Below are positions 44,074-52,723 of a stretch of 64,000 bases of DNA, in pieces. Origin of the DNA: Paludibacteraceae bacterium (lineage in GTDB: Bacteria; Bacteroidota; Bacteroidia; Bacteroidales; Paludibacteraceae); the NCBI GenBank assembly GCA_024401495.1, contig JAKSKW010000003.1, positions 1-64,000 on the forward strand, written 5' to 3'. The notes under the pieces were generated by a model that did not search any database, was not told the origin of the DNA, and was given only the letters and a program-made list of their open reading frames with translations. Each line of letters starts with the position of its first letter. Within the stretch, counting starts at the first letter, position 1. The position numbers and the translations under genes were made by a program.

Positions 44074-46208
44074 TGGCAAATTTATTATGGGCATACGTTC
44101 CAAAACAAACAACAGCAGAAACTGAGTGCGAAATATATCTGGTATTTGATAAAACGCCTACTGAAAATGACAAATCGTCAATGTTGTATATTCACTTATA
44201 TGATTCTATTTTTATGATAGATTATAGTTTCCCTTGTGTGAAAATAGAAAATTTAAAAGATGGGACAAACCGTGTGAGAATCATTCCAAAGGAGGCCAGT
44301 ACTCAATATTACAACGGTAATTCTCCAGATTATCATGTAAAAACTTTAACTGTAAAATTTCCCAAACATTTAGCTGGTGGATCATTTACATTAGATTTTT
44401 ATTTACTATCTACTTGCAATAACATAATACCAGCTAAAAAAGCTATTGAACACACGTCTAAATCTCTCAATGATTTCCTTAATGATGTTCAAAGAAAAAT
44501 GATTATTGCAAACAATGGTTCCTTTAGTATGGAGATAGACATATTGCCTAAGGACAAACCATCGATTGAAGATGTTTTTTGGGGGGAATATGACTATATA
44601 GAGTATGGTTCAAAAGGCGATAAAAGATTCAAAGATGATGTAAAAGAATCAGAACCATTACATTTACATATCCATACTGAAGGTCTATACGGTCATAAAG
44701 TCGTAATTAATGACTTTAAGGGTAACAAAACAGAAACGATAGTGAAAGATAATGTCTTGGTAAAAGACTTTATTTATACAGGAGCAAGTATGAGTTCTTT
44801 ATTATTTGGTAAGATTGGTGCAAATGTATCCTATACTATACCTTCTGGATTTTGGTATAAATCAGATTATGTAACAGAAAAAAAGGTTTCTAATCCTCTA
44901 AAATTAGCCCCGGAAAATAGTAAATCACAATTTTCGTATGGTTCTTCTTTGGCGGTAAATGTGATGACAGGAAACTTAAAGACGGAAACAAAAATAACAC
45001 AAGCAAAATGTTATGTTGAGTTTCGTCCTGAGGCATCCTATAAAGGAGATTTCGGTTTTTCTTGGTTCAGATTAGGAGATACCGGCTATAAATGGGACAA
45101 ATCTTTTCTTGATACAATGGGATACTTGTATGAAAAAAACAACACGGACAAAATCATTCAAGATATTAATAAATCTGATGGTGTTTTTAAGAAGAATACT
45201 AATCTCATAAACAACCATATTCGTGATTTTAACAAAATCGTCTTTAGTGAATACCCCGAAGTAAACACTAAAAAAGATAAAAGAGGAAAAGTTTGGAACG
45301 TGCCATATATGGTACCTGTTATGTCAATAAAAAAAGGAACTGAAGCCAAACTTACAATGCTTGTAAAAGAAAAAGAGAAACCTAAAAAATGGCTTTTCGA
45401 ATTCAGTAACAAATCGGTTACTGAGGAGGGGTATTTGTCAATTAATGTTACAGAAACAACCAGTCTTTCTAACAAATCGTCTATTACAATTAAATGTAAT
45501 AAAGAATTTTCAAAAAAAATAAGATTGAATGTATTTTCTGTTGGTCAAGATGATACAACAACATTATGTGGAGGTATAGACATTTTGGCAAATGATATAA
45601 TGCATCAATCAACTATAAATATACTAGTTGTAGACATATCAAGAAAGAATAATCAGCGAAATCAACCAATATGGGGCTCCGCAGTCTTGCAAAATGCAAT
45701 GAAAGGGCTTAATTCATTATATTCTCAGGCATACATAAATTTCAAAGAAGTAAAAAGATGTAGTATTAATTTGACAAATCCACAGTTAAATAGTTTTTCA
45801 AATATATACGATTCATTTTATTTCGACTCAAGTAAAACTAAACTTGATTCTTATTCTGTCTATAGGAAATTTTTGAAGTTTTTGAAATCTTTAGTTCCCA
45901 ATGAATATGATGACCGCAGATGGATAAAAATTTTCCTTATTCCTGATAGTGACACAAGAGTTAACGGATTTTCATATGGCCAAGATAAAATAGTTGTCTT
46001 ATATAAAGGATGCACATTCGCAACACCAACTCATGAAATAGGACATGCTCTTGGACTTCCTCATACATTTACAGGTTGCACATCATCAGCAAAATACACA
46101 TATGATTTTGCAACAACAGACAATATAATGGACTATTCCCATTTAAAAGATATCGATAGGCATTCCTTTTTTCATTGGCAGTGGCAATCAATGAATAGAT
46201 TGTTGTAA
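44073..46208 (+). CDS. Putative T6SS effector with C-terminal metzincin-type zinc protease
   Basis: A 711-residue protein without signal peptide. Residues 1 to about 520 are beta-rich and unrecognised (start MANLLWAYVPKQTTAETECE), with several Ig-like strand patterns; this part may bind the spike. The C-terminal domain (about 525-711) starts STINILVVDISRKN and contains the zinc motif T-HEIGH-ALGLPH (His654, Glu655, His658, third ligand His664) and a Met-turn NIMDYS at about 684-689, the signature of metzincins. It would cleave proteins in a target cell. Position directly behind vgrG and its adaptor supports a cargo role. No natural repeat or Rhs features were seen. Confidence 0.82.
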   Translation: MANLLWAYVPKQTTAETECEIYLVFDKTPTENDKSSMLYIHLYDSIFMIDYSFPCVKIENLKDGTNRVRIIPKEASTQYYNGNSPDYHVKTLTVKFPKHLAGGSFTLDFYLLSTCNNIIPAKKAIEHTSKSLNDFLNDVQRKMIIANNGSFSMEIDILPKDKPSIEDVFWGEYDYIEYGSKGDKRFKDDVKESEPLHLHIHTEGLYGHKVVINDFKGNKTETIVKDNVLVKDFIYTGASMSSLLFGKIGANVSYTIPSGFWYKSDYVTEKKVSNPLKLAPENSKSQFSYGSSLAVNVMTGNLKTETKITQAKCYVEFRPEASYKGDFGFSWFRLGDTGYKWDKSFLDTMGYLYEKNNTDKIIQDINKSDGVFKKNTNLINNHIRDFNKIVFSEYPEVNTKKDKRGKVWNVPYMVPVMSIKKGTEAKLTMLVKEKEKPKKWLFEFSNKSVTEEGYLSINVTETTSLSNKSSITIKCNKEFSKKIRLNVFSVGQDDTTTLCGGIDILANDIMHQSTINILVVDISRKNNQRNQPIWGSAVLQNAMKGLNSLYSQAYINFKEVKRCSINLTNPQLNSFSNIYDSFYFDSSKTKLDSYSVYRKFLKFLKSLVPNEYDDRRWIKIFLIPDSDTRVNGFSYGQDKIVVLYKGCTFATPTHEIGHALGLPHTFTGCTSSAKYTYDFATTDNIMDYSHLKDIDRHSFFHWQWQSMNRLL

Positions 46209-46219
46209 AACATGATTTT

Positions 46220-47041
46220 ATGAGAAAAATATATTTTTATCTTTTGGTTATTTGTTTAACGTCGTGCGTTCACGTCGAGAAAGATAAAAGCTCAAACGAA
46301 AAATTTGAGAAAAGAGATAATCAAATACAAAATATTAACAGAATTAGTGATGTTGTTATGAAGAAAGAGAAAACAGATATTAGGAAAAAATACAAAGAAG
46401 AAGATGGTTGGCTAAAAGAGTCTTTAAGAGAAGATAATTGGTGCGAGGTGCTGACTGATAGTTATGAATTTTACTATGCCCCATCAGATTATTTTTATTG
46501 TAAAGATTTAAGATTTCATGATAACGGCATACTTAGTAGCTATACCAAATACATTTTCAAATATATTATAATTGGCATCTCCAAAGACTATGACAAAGAA
46601 GGTTGGCTGATTGAAGAAAAAAACTGGGATAATAGTTACGCCAATTTTAAAATCAAGCCCGAAAATTTGGTTTTTTTCTTAGAAAAAGAGGGTTGGTACA
46701 ATAGAGAAACAGGGGAGACTTTCACTCTAATGGAAAAAGATAAAAGTGGAGAATTCACATATTCTTTGTTTGATAGAATAACAGGTGATCTAATTGAAAA
46801 TAAAGACACTCTAGAAGATCCAATTTGGAACATAGAAATCCATATGGAACCAGGATTTTATGTCCCTAATTCAATTATTGACAAATATGGTATAAAAGAT
46901 AAGGCTGGAAACATAAAATTTAAATGTTTAGACAATAGTGAGTTCTCCGAATTTTCTGGGAATGGTAATTTCTATTACAGAATAAATGCCTATACAGGCG
47001 AAGTAGAATTTTCATGGGAAAATAATTATAAGTTAGAATAA
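46220..47041 (+). CDS. Lipoprotein, candidate immunity protein for the metzincin effector
   Basis: A 273-residue lipoprotein: signal MRKIYFYLLVICLTSC with lipobox LTSC. The mature part is very charged and aromatic, with repeating short units (KDLRFHDNGILSSYTKY, DKEGWLIEEKNWDN, EKEGWYNRETGETFTLME) faintly like MORN or beta-meander repeats. No family recognised. A gene for a periplasm-facing lipoprotein directly after an effector gene (11-base gap) is typical of T6SS immunity genes whose toxin acts in the periplasm; this is inference from position and location. Confidence 0.6.
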   Translation: MRKIYFYLLVICLTSCVHVEKDKSSNEKFEKRDNQIQNINRISDVVMKKEKTDIRKKYKEEDGWLKESLREDNWCEVLTDSYEFYYAPSDYFYCKDLRFHDNGILSSYTKYIFKYIIIGISKDYDKEGWLIEEKNWDNSYANFKIKPENLVFFLEKEGWYNRETGETFTLMEKDKSGEFTYSLFDRITGDLIENKDTLEDPIWNIEIHMEPGFYVPNSIIDKYGIKDKAGNIKFKCLDNSEFSEFSGNGNFYYRINAYTGEVEFSWENNYKLE

Positions 47042-47063
47042 TTAAAAAACGCTAAGTTAGTTT

Positions 47064-47531
47064 ATGTCAGACAAATTTGTAGTTGAGGGAGCAATATGCA
47101 CATGTAAATTTGGTACAACACCAGCAATACTAAAGGTTATGAACAATACCGTATTGACAATGAATGGAGGAAAAAAAGTGGCGGACACTATGAATTTAGG
47201 GGCTGTCTTTGATTCTCCTATGTTCACAATGTGCAATATGACATATCCCCCCAAACCCTGTTCAGCATCTATTGTTCAATGGAGTGGTGCTTATAAAGCA
47301 ATGTCCATAAATAAGATGGCATCTCCTCTTTTGCCAAATAGCAAAGGCACCTGTGCAGTTGGATGTCCACAATGCATAGAGTTTATTTTAGATGGTCAGA
47401 TTGCAATGCCATCAATGGCACAAATAAAAAAGGTGGCTTCTGAATTTCTGACTGAAATGGATCCTTGTGGAGAATCATTGGCCTTAAATGATTCACAAAT
47501 TGGAGCATTTATGCTCATCGATATAAAGTGA
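47064..47531 (+). CDS. DUF4280-family PAAR-like spike tip protein
   Basis: A 155-residue protein matching DUF4280: FVVEGAICTCKFGTTPAILKV, the MGGKKVADTMNLGAVFDS-like segment (NGGKKVADTMNLG), MFTMCNMTYPPKPCSA, CAVGCPQCIEFILDGQ. The conserved Cys residues probably bind metal. PAAR-like proteins cap the VgrG spike and can carry effectors; in Bacteroidota DUF4280 often replaces classical PAAR. It ends the island, with a strong hairpin after it. Start ATG follows the lipoprotein by 22 bases. Confidence 0.82.
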   Translation: MSDKFVVEGAICTCKFGTTPAILKVMNNTVLTMNGGKKVADTMNLGAVFDSPMFTMCNMTYPPKPCSASIVQWSGAYKAMSINKMASPLLPNSKGTCAVGCPQCIEFILDGQIAMPSMAQIKKVASEFLTEMDPCGESLALNDSQIGAFMLIDIK

Positions 47532-47565
47532 CGTTTGTCGAAACACGATACTGACAAAACAATAA

Positions 47566-47599
47566 AAAGCCGCTCAACGCATTTACGTTGAACGGCTTT
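47566..47599. terminator. Two-way terminator after the T6SS island
   Basis: AAAGCCG-C-TCAACG, loop, CGTTGA-A-CGGCTTT with T/A runs on both sides, between the converging genes 47064-47531 and 47625-48131. Confidence 0.8.
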
Positions 47600-47624
47600 A
47601 TTATAACAAGATTAAATTCGAGAA

Positions 47625-48131
47625 TTAATGTCTTTCACCTCTTGGGCCACCATGGTGTCCGTGACGCATACCCTTCTTGTGGAATGGCATGTGGTTCTTC
47701 TGATCAAGAAGCTGCTTCTGCTCCTCGATAGACAACTTATCAAAGTTAGCCCACTTCTCATCCATCTCGGCTTTCTTTGCCTTTCTTACAGCCTCAAATG
47801 AATCAATAGCAGCCTTTCTCTCTGCGATTAGTGCCTTCTGCTCCTCCACTGACAAACTGTCGAAGTTCATCCATTTTCCGATCTTCTCTGCCATCTCTGG
47901 GTTCATATGATGATGACGTGGACCATCTGGGCGTCCTTCGTGATGACGTGGGCCAAACTCACCGTCGCCATGGTGCTTGTGATGACGTGGGCCTTCTCCT
48001 TTATCTCCCGCATTCTCACACTTCTGCTCACACTGTGCGCCTTCCTGACCACACTTGCACTTGCAATTGCAACATGATGTTGCGAATAGCATACTTGCTA
48101 CTACAGCAACGATAGACAAAACCTTTTTCAT
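47625..48131 (-). CDS. His- and Cys-rich lipoprotein
   Basis: A 168-residue protein with lipoprotein signal MKKVLSIVAVVASMLFATSC. Directly after comes a Cys cluster (CCNCKCKCGQEGAQCEQKC), then His-rich runs (PRHHKHHGDG, PRHHEGRPDGPRHHHM), a helical part with two related units (FDSLSVEEQKALIAERKAAI and FDKLSIEEQKQLLDQK), and a final HGHHGG tail. The two metal-binding compositions suggest binding or sensing of Cu, Zn or Ni in the periplasm (inference). No transporter or regulator is next to it. Confidence 0.72.
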   Translation of the reverse strand: MKKVLSIVAVVASMLFATSCCNCKCKCGQEGAQCEQKCENAGDKGEGPRHHKHHGDGEFGPRHHEGRPDGPRHHHMNPEMAEKIGKWMNFDSLSVEEQKALIAERKAAIDSFEAVRKAKKAEMDEKWANFDKLSIEEQKQLLDQKNHMPFHKKGMRHGHHGGPRGERH

Positions 48132-48197
48132 ACTCGTTTCATTTTAACTATAAAACCTCTAAGAAGAAACCTCTTTCGGATGTCATTAATCGTTAAA

Positions 48198-48219
48198 ACG
48201 CGAGATCTCGCGTCTCTAC
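48198..48219. repeat. Palindrome ACGCGAGATCTCGCGT plus CTCTAC
   Basis: A perfect 16-base palindrome with the right GTCTCTAC end of the family; its inner stem equals that at 3181-3200. It lies upstream of the His/Cys-rich lipoprotein. Confidence 0.7.
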
Positions 48220-48328
48220 GAAATGATTTAGACCATCTTCGCTTGTTTCTTCGAGTGCAATTCTAATGAAAAATTTTTATACTAAACGCTAATAAATCTC
48301 GATTTTAAGGTTTTTTAAGATTTTTTCA

Positions 48329-48336
48329 TATCTTTG
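48329..48336 (+). promoter_or_regulatory. -7 box TATCTTTG for the glycerate-kinase-like gene
   Basis: TATCTTTG fits TAnnTTTG; the start codon lies about 35 bases downstream. The upstream -33 region is T-rich without a clear TTG at the right distance. Confidence 0.5.
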
Positions 48337-48370
48337 TACAAATCGAAAAATGGCACGTTGAATCAAATTT

Positions 48371-49261
48371 GTGAAGACTATGGAGCAACTTTATTCATCA
48401 TTTTCAGAAAAACTTGACCAGTTGATGCTTAGCCAGGAACTTATGGATGACCTTCCACGCATCTATATTCCTCTTGCGGAAATCATCAACGTAGGATTTG
48501 GATCCCGTATGCAGGTGATTGGTGTGAACGGTGCACAAGGCGCAGGGAAAAGTACATTCTGTGAACTTCTCAAATTGGTGTTGGAAGAGAAATTCGGGAA
48601 AAAAGTGGCGTCGTTGAGTATCGACGACCTTTATCTTAGCAGAAAGGAGCGTACTCGTCTTTCCAAAGAGGTTCACCCTTTGCTGATGACGCGTGGAGTG
48701 CCGGGCACTCATGATGTGAAACTCGGTCTGGAGATCATCAATTCCCTACGCAATGCCAATGAGAGCACTGTGACAATGATTCCACGTTTCAACAAGGCCA
48801 TCGACGATATCTACCCTGAATCTCAATGGACTAAGTTTGTTGGCAAGCCAGATGTTGTCTTGTTCGACGGTTGGTGTATGGACGCGTCGGCCCAAGAGGA
48901 ATCTGAACTTGCGACTCCAGTCAATGAGTTGGAGGCAAACGAAGATAAAGACGGCTCTTGGCGCCATTACGTCAACGAACAATTAAAAACCGACTATAAG
49001 AAATTATTCGACACTATCAATTTCCTTGTGATGCTACAGGTGCCTTCCTACGACAAGGTGTTCGAGTGGAGAAATCTTCAGGAAGAGAAATTGAGAATCG
49101 CAAGCCAGGGCAAAGAGGCGACGCATATCATGTCTCCCGACCAGGTGAGGCGCTTCATCGCCCACTACGAGAGAATCACACGTCATATCCTTGCTGAGAT
49201 GCCAGAACGCGCGGATATGCTTTTCAAAGTCAATGACAACCATAGATTATATATTCAGTAA
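48371..49261 (+). CDS. P-loop kinase of the D-glycerate 3-kinase (GLYK/YggC-like) group
   Basis: A 296-residue P-loop kinase. Walker A is GAQGAGKS (about 54-61), the SLSIDDLYLSRKER stretch carries the substrate-side Asp, and HPLLMTRGVPGTHDVKL and VLFDGWCMDA are typical of the glycerate-kinase/uridine-kinase-like family including yeast Tda10. The reaction would be phosphorylation of D-glycerate or a related small molecule; the substrate is not certain. The glycosyltransferase gene follows after 29 bases. Confidence 0.8.
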   Translation: MKTMEQLYSSFSEKLDQLMLSQELMDDLPRIYIPLAEIINVGFGSRMQVIGVNGAQGAGKSTFCELLKLVLEEKFGKKVASLSIDDLYLSRKERTRLSKEVHPLLMTRGVPGTHDVKLGLEIINSLRNANESTVTMIPRFNKAIDDIYPESQWTKFVGKPDVVLFDGWCMDASAQEESELATPVNELEANEDKDGSWRHYVNEQLKTDYKKLFDTINFLVMLQVPSYDKVFEWRNLQEEKLRIASQGKEATHIMSPDQVRRFIAHYERITRHILAEMPERADMLFKVNDNHRLYIQ

Positions 49262-49290
49262 AAAACCGTTAGCGTTAACGTATAAATAAA

Positions 49291-50229
49291 ATGTTGAAGC
49301 AGAGTGTGTCGGTGGTGATACCGATGATTAACGAGGACAAAAGCATTGAAAAGGTGATTGACGCAGCCGTCGTCTCATTGGAAAACTCGTCTCTGGTTCA
49401 AGAAAAAGAGATCATCGTCGTCGGCAAGGATGCACTTAGCAAACAGATGGAGAATTTACGTGCGAATTATTCCAATCTACAAATATACATCTCCCATTCG
49501 CGCGCATATTTTCCCGAAATCGCAAACAAAGGCTTATTCAAGGCGACGGGAGGAATTATAGTGCTTTTGACAGAAGACACTCTCCTACCGACTGACTATT
49601 TCGACGTGATAATACCACAATTTGAGAAGACAAATATCTTTGCCGCGGGAGTCGTCGCCAGGTATCCCAAAACGGGAGAATCGACACAATGCTACACTCC
49701 GATTTTCTCGCCACACCACGTCGACTATCGCACATGCCAGGCTCCATCCTCAAATTTCACTTTGAGGCTAGACCGAAGCAACGTCGCCTTCTCAAGAGAT
49801 AAGTTTTTGCAACTCGGAGGATATAACCTTCTGTTTGCTCCAGACAGCAGCGGAGACATTGACCTCTTCTTGCGAGGATGGTTGCTTTGCTGGAAAACTT
49901 GCTTTTTGACGAGCACTCATTGCGACCTGCTGAATCCAGTGGTGAACCCACTTTTAAGAGGAGAGACTAGCAAGATAAGAACAGAGAAAGAGTACAACGA
50001 CACTTTATTGCGACGTTTCTATCTTCCACGCAGGCAACAGCCATTTATGTTCATTCATAATCTTTTGCTATTCATAATGTCGTTGGTCATTCCGCTCGAC
50101 ATTTTCACTCCGACAAGAATGACAGGATTAAAATTCATCCAAAATTTCAAGAAAATCCTCTCGTCGAAAAGGTGGAGATATTCAACATTTGAAATCGACT
50201 TACAAATGCTGAAACAGAGATTCTTTTAG
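49291..50229 (+). CDS. GT2-family glycosyltransferase
   Basis: A 312-residue GT-A fold protein: SVSVVIPMINEDKSIEKVID at the N-terminus, an acidic metal-site equivalent in IIVLLTEDTLLP, and a later GGYNLLFAPDSSGDIDLFLR acceptor-side region. A hydrophobic stretch near residue 250 (MFIHNLLLFIMSLVIPLDIF) could hold it to the membrane. The sugar and acceptor are unknown. It has diverged from classical GT2 (no clear DxD). Possibly cotranscribed with the upstream kinase gene. Confidence 0.72.
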   Translation: MLKQSVSVVIPMINEDKSIEKVIDAAVVSLENSSLVQEKEIIVVGKDALSKQMENLRANYSNLQIYISHSRAYFPEIANKGLFKATGGIIVLLTEDTLLPTDYFDVIIPQFEKTNIFAAGVVARYPKTGESTQCYTPIFSPHHVDYRTCQAPSSNFTLRLDRSNVAFSRDKFLQLGGYNLLFAPDSSGDIDLFLRGWLLCWKTCFLTSTHCDLLNPVVNPLLRGETSKIRTEKEYNDTLLRRFYLPRRQQPFMFIHNLLLFIMSLVIPLDIFTPTRMTGLKFIQNFKKILSSKRWRYSTFEIDLQMLKQRFF

Positions 50230-50318
50230 AAATTGCAACTAATTTCGTGTTTTCTAAAAAAATATCTTTACTTTTATAGAAAATTGATCATCAATAGAAA
50301 CTTAGATTATTTAAAGCC

Positions 50319-51386
50319 ATGAAGAAAAACATAAAGAATTTAGGATTTTGCGGCATAATGGCCGCATCAGCAATTTTGACAGGTTGCTCGGGTGGAGCTC
50401 AGAGAGTCGATAGCATCGACATGGAGGTTCCACAGATCAAAGGTATGAAATCAGAGTTTGTCCCAGCAGGTGGAGAAGCTGTCATCTACGGTTCGGGACT
50501 TAAAAACGCAAAAGTATATTTCGAGACTCAGTTTTACAACGACTCTATCAAGGCAGAGGTCATCTCGTCCGAAGACGACAAGATCGTTGTAAGAGTACCA
50601 GACAAGGCTTGGACAGGAAAGATCAAGGTGCAGAACCTTGCGGGAACATCTTCATCTAGCTTCCTATTCAGAGACAACCGCAATATCATCATCGACTTCG
50701 ACACACGTCACCAGACATGGGGAGGTATCGTTCCATTTGACGAGAACGATAAACTTGTCCAGGGACGCTACGAAGGAGATAACCTTATTCCGTATGTAGG
50801 CAAACTTGAAGAAGGATGCTCAGGCAAGTTTGGTTTGTTCCACGGAGAATACACTACAAAAATGTCATACTCTTACGCCAGCGACATGTGGTTCCAGTAC
50901 ATGCACGGAGCAGATGAAGGTGGACGCGGAGCAGTGTCGATCGCAGGACTTCCATTCTACGAAAACAAATTGGAAGACTTGGTGTTGAAATTTGAGTGCA
51001 ACATTCCAAAAGAGGCAGCATACAAAGGCATCGCGACTGAGTTTATCGCAGGTTACAAATCAGCATCAGAATCTGACAAGATCGGTCGTACAATCTCTCC
51101 AATCTGTCGTTGGGAGCCATACAAGAGCGATAAGAACTACTCTGTAGCCGGAGAGAACGCAGGCAAAGATTTGTCTAACGGATTCTACACTGATGGTTGG
51201 GAGACAGTGACAATTCCTTTGACTGCATTCAACTGCGTCTACAACGACGAGAATCCAAAAGAGGATTTGAAGCTCGACTTAGCGAAAGCAATCAACTTCT
51301 CAGTATTGGTATTCGGAAAACCAGAGACAGACACCAATGTGATGATCTCATTTGATAACTTCCGTATCGTGCCAAAGGCTGAATAA
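50319..51386 (+). CDS. Surface glycan-binding lipoprotein with IPT/TIG domain
   Basis: A 355-residue lipoprotein: the signal ends AILTGCSGG (lipobox LTGC). Residues about 45-125 form an IPT/TIG fold (FVPAGGEAVIYGSGLKNAKVYF, VVRVPDKAWTGKIKVQNLAG), and the C-terminal part resembles the glycan-binding domain of SGBP proteins from polysaccharide utilisation loci (IIDFDTRHQTWGG, FYTDGWETVTIPLTAFN, SFDNFRIVPK). No susC/susD pair is near, so it is an orphan here. It may bind plant glycans, fitting the GH9 enzyme elsewhere in the window. A terminator follows. Confidence 0.78.
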   Translation: MKKNIKNLGFCGIMAASAILTGCSGGAQRVDSIDMEVPQIKGMKSEFVPAGGEAVIYGSGLKNAKVYFETQFYNDSIKAEVISSEDDKIVVRVPDKAWTGKIKVQNLAGTSSSSFLFRDNRNIIIDFDTRHQTWGGIVPFDENDKLVQGRYEGDNLIPYVGKLEEGCSGKFGLFHGEYTTKMSYSYASDMWFQYMHGADEGGRGAVSIAGLPFYENKLEDLVLKFECNIPKEAAYKGIATEFIAGYKSASESDKIGRTISPICRWEPYKSDKNYSVAGENAGKDLSNGFYTDGWETVTIPLTAFNCVYNDENPKEDLKLDLAKAINFSVLVFGKPETDTNVMISFDNFRIVPKAE

Positions 51387-51408
51387 TCGGAAATAACATC
51401 AATCATTC

Positions 51409-51436
51409 AATAGGCAGGCTTAACCACCTGCCTATT
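51409..51436 (+). terminator. Terminator of the glycan-binding lipoprotein gene
   Basis: AATAGGCAGG, loop CTTAACCA, CCTGCCTATT followed by ATTTTCTT. Confidence 0.75.
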
Positions 51437-51451
51437 ATTTTCTTATAAATT

Positions 51452-52723
51452 ATGAAAATAAAAATCGACACAGATGAATTGGTAAAAAGACAGGTTATTT
51501 CGCAGGAGACCGCCGACGGAATAATCCAATACTACGATTCATCGAAAAACATCTCAAGCAGCAAATATGCGTTGAGCATCGTAGCGGCAGTTTTCGTGAT
51601 ATCAGGAATTGCAATTCTGATTGCAGATTCGTGGAGATCGGTAGGCTTAAACGCACATATCTTCTTCAGTATCCTACCAATTATCGGTGCTTCCGCATTG
51701 TCCTATTTTGTGGACTGCAAATTATCCGACAAGAAAGTCTTTACGGAAAGTGTGACTATACTGCAATGTGTTGCTATTTTCCTAACCTTTTTCATGATGC
51801 TGTCGACTTTTAATCTGAAAGTCAACGAACCCATAACCATCCTCGTTTCGGTTTTGGCTTGTTTCCCATTTGTCATCTATTTCAAAGCTACGATTGCAGC
51901 CACTGTCATAACTATTGTGGCAGCCTTCACCATGGTCATTGACGGTGCAGAACGAAACAATAGTGCAAGTTGTATATTCACTTATCTGATATTGGCAATA
52001 GACATTTTCTACTTGTACAAGACATATTTCAAGGATAAAGAGCAATTGATGCTGAACATCCGACTTTTCATCTCTCCATTCGTTCTAACAGCATTTTTCT
52101 TTCATCTATGCTGTATGTTCAGTAACCACGTTTTAATGCCTAATCTACTTATACCTCTGATTGTATCTTGTTATGGATTCACATTTGTCGTTTGGAACAA
52201 AGCGAAACAATGGTTGGAGACAAGAGTCAATTGGATTGAATTGGGAAGTTTTGTTCTTTCCTTCATAGTGTTGACACTCGGTGTATCTACACATTTTTAT
52301 GATTCAAAAATCCAAGGAGGATTCGCAATCATTCCTTCCGTTCTGCCTCTTATTCTGTTGTGGATATTCCAGTATAAAAAGAGCATCAAGATACAAATTG
52401 ACCAATATTTCTGTCTTGTATATGCAAAATTGGTAGCGTCGACTGCACCTATATTAATAGAATCGACATCCAACTTATACGCTATACTTTTACTTATATT
52501 TTTGGCATACCATACCTACAGATGGACCAAAAGCAATAATGTCCTATTCTTCAATATTGGAATGTTATGCTGGATAATTGCCATCGCAAACATAGCCGAC
52601 CTAAGAGACTTTAATCCTTCCGTCGTGGCAGTCTGGATAATTTTCTGGGGCATTATACTATTGGCAATCAACTATTACCTAATCAAAAAGAGAAAGAGCC
52701 ATGGAATCGAAGGAGATAAATAG
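51452..52723 (+). CDS. DUF2157-type multi-helix membrane protein
   Basis: A 423-residue protein. The soluble N-terminal helix region (about 1-35, ELVKRQVISQETADGIIQYY) and about 12 helices beginning YALSIVAAVFVISGIAILIADSWR match DUF2157. Function is unknown. In other bacteria this family is paired with a GDYXXLXY-domain protein; the next gene overlaps it by 23 bases and occupies that position. Confidence 0.78.
   Translation: MKIKIDTDELVKRQVISQETADGIIQYYDSSKNISSSKYALSIVAAVFVISGIAILIADSWRSVGLNAHIFFSILPIIGASALSYFVDCKLSDKKVFTESVTILQCVAIFLTFFMMLSTFNLKVNEPITILVSVLACFPFVIYFKATIAATVITIVAAFTMVIDGAERNNSASCIFTYLILAIDIFYLYKTYFKDKEQLMLNIRLFISPFVLTAFFFHLCCMFSNHVLMPNLLIPLIVSCYGFTFVVWNKAKQWLETRVNWIELGSFVLSFIVLTLGVSTHFYDSKIQGGFAIIPSVLPLILLWIFQYKKSIKIQIDQYFCLVYAKLVASTAPILIESTSNLYAILLLIFLAYHTYRWTKSNNVLFFNIGMLCWIIAIANIADLRDFNPSVVAVWIIFWGIILLAINYYLIKKRKSHGIEGDK

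Noticed and set aside
42000..47531. Complete T6SS gene cluster
   Set aside because: Only spike, cargo and tip genes are present; no sheath, tube, baseplate, ClpV or membrane-complex genes could be recognised in the window.
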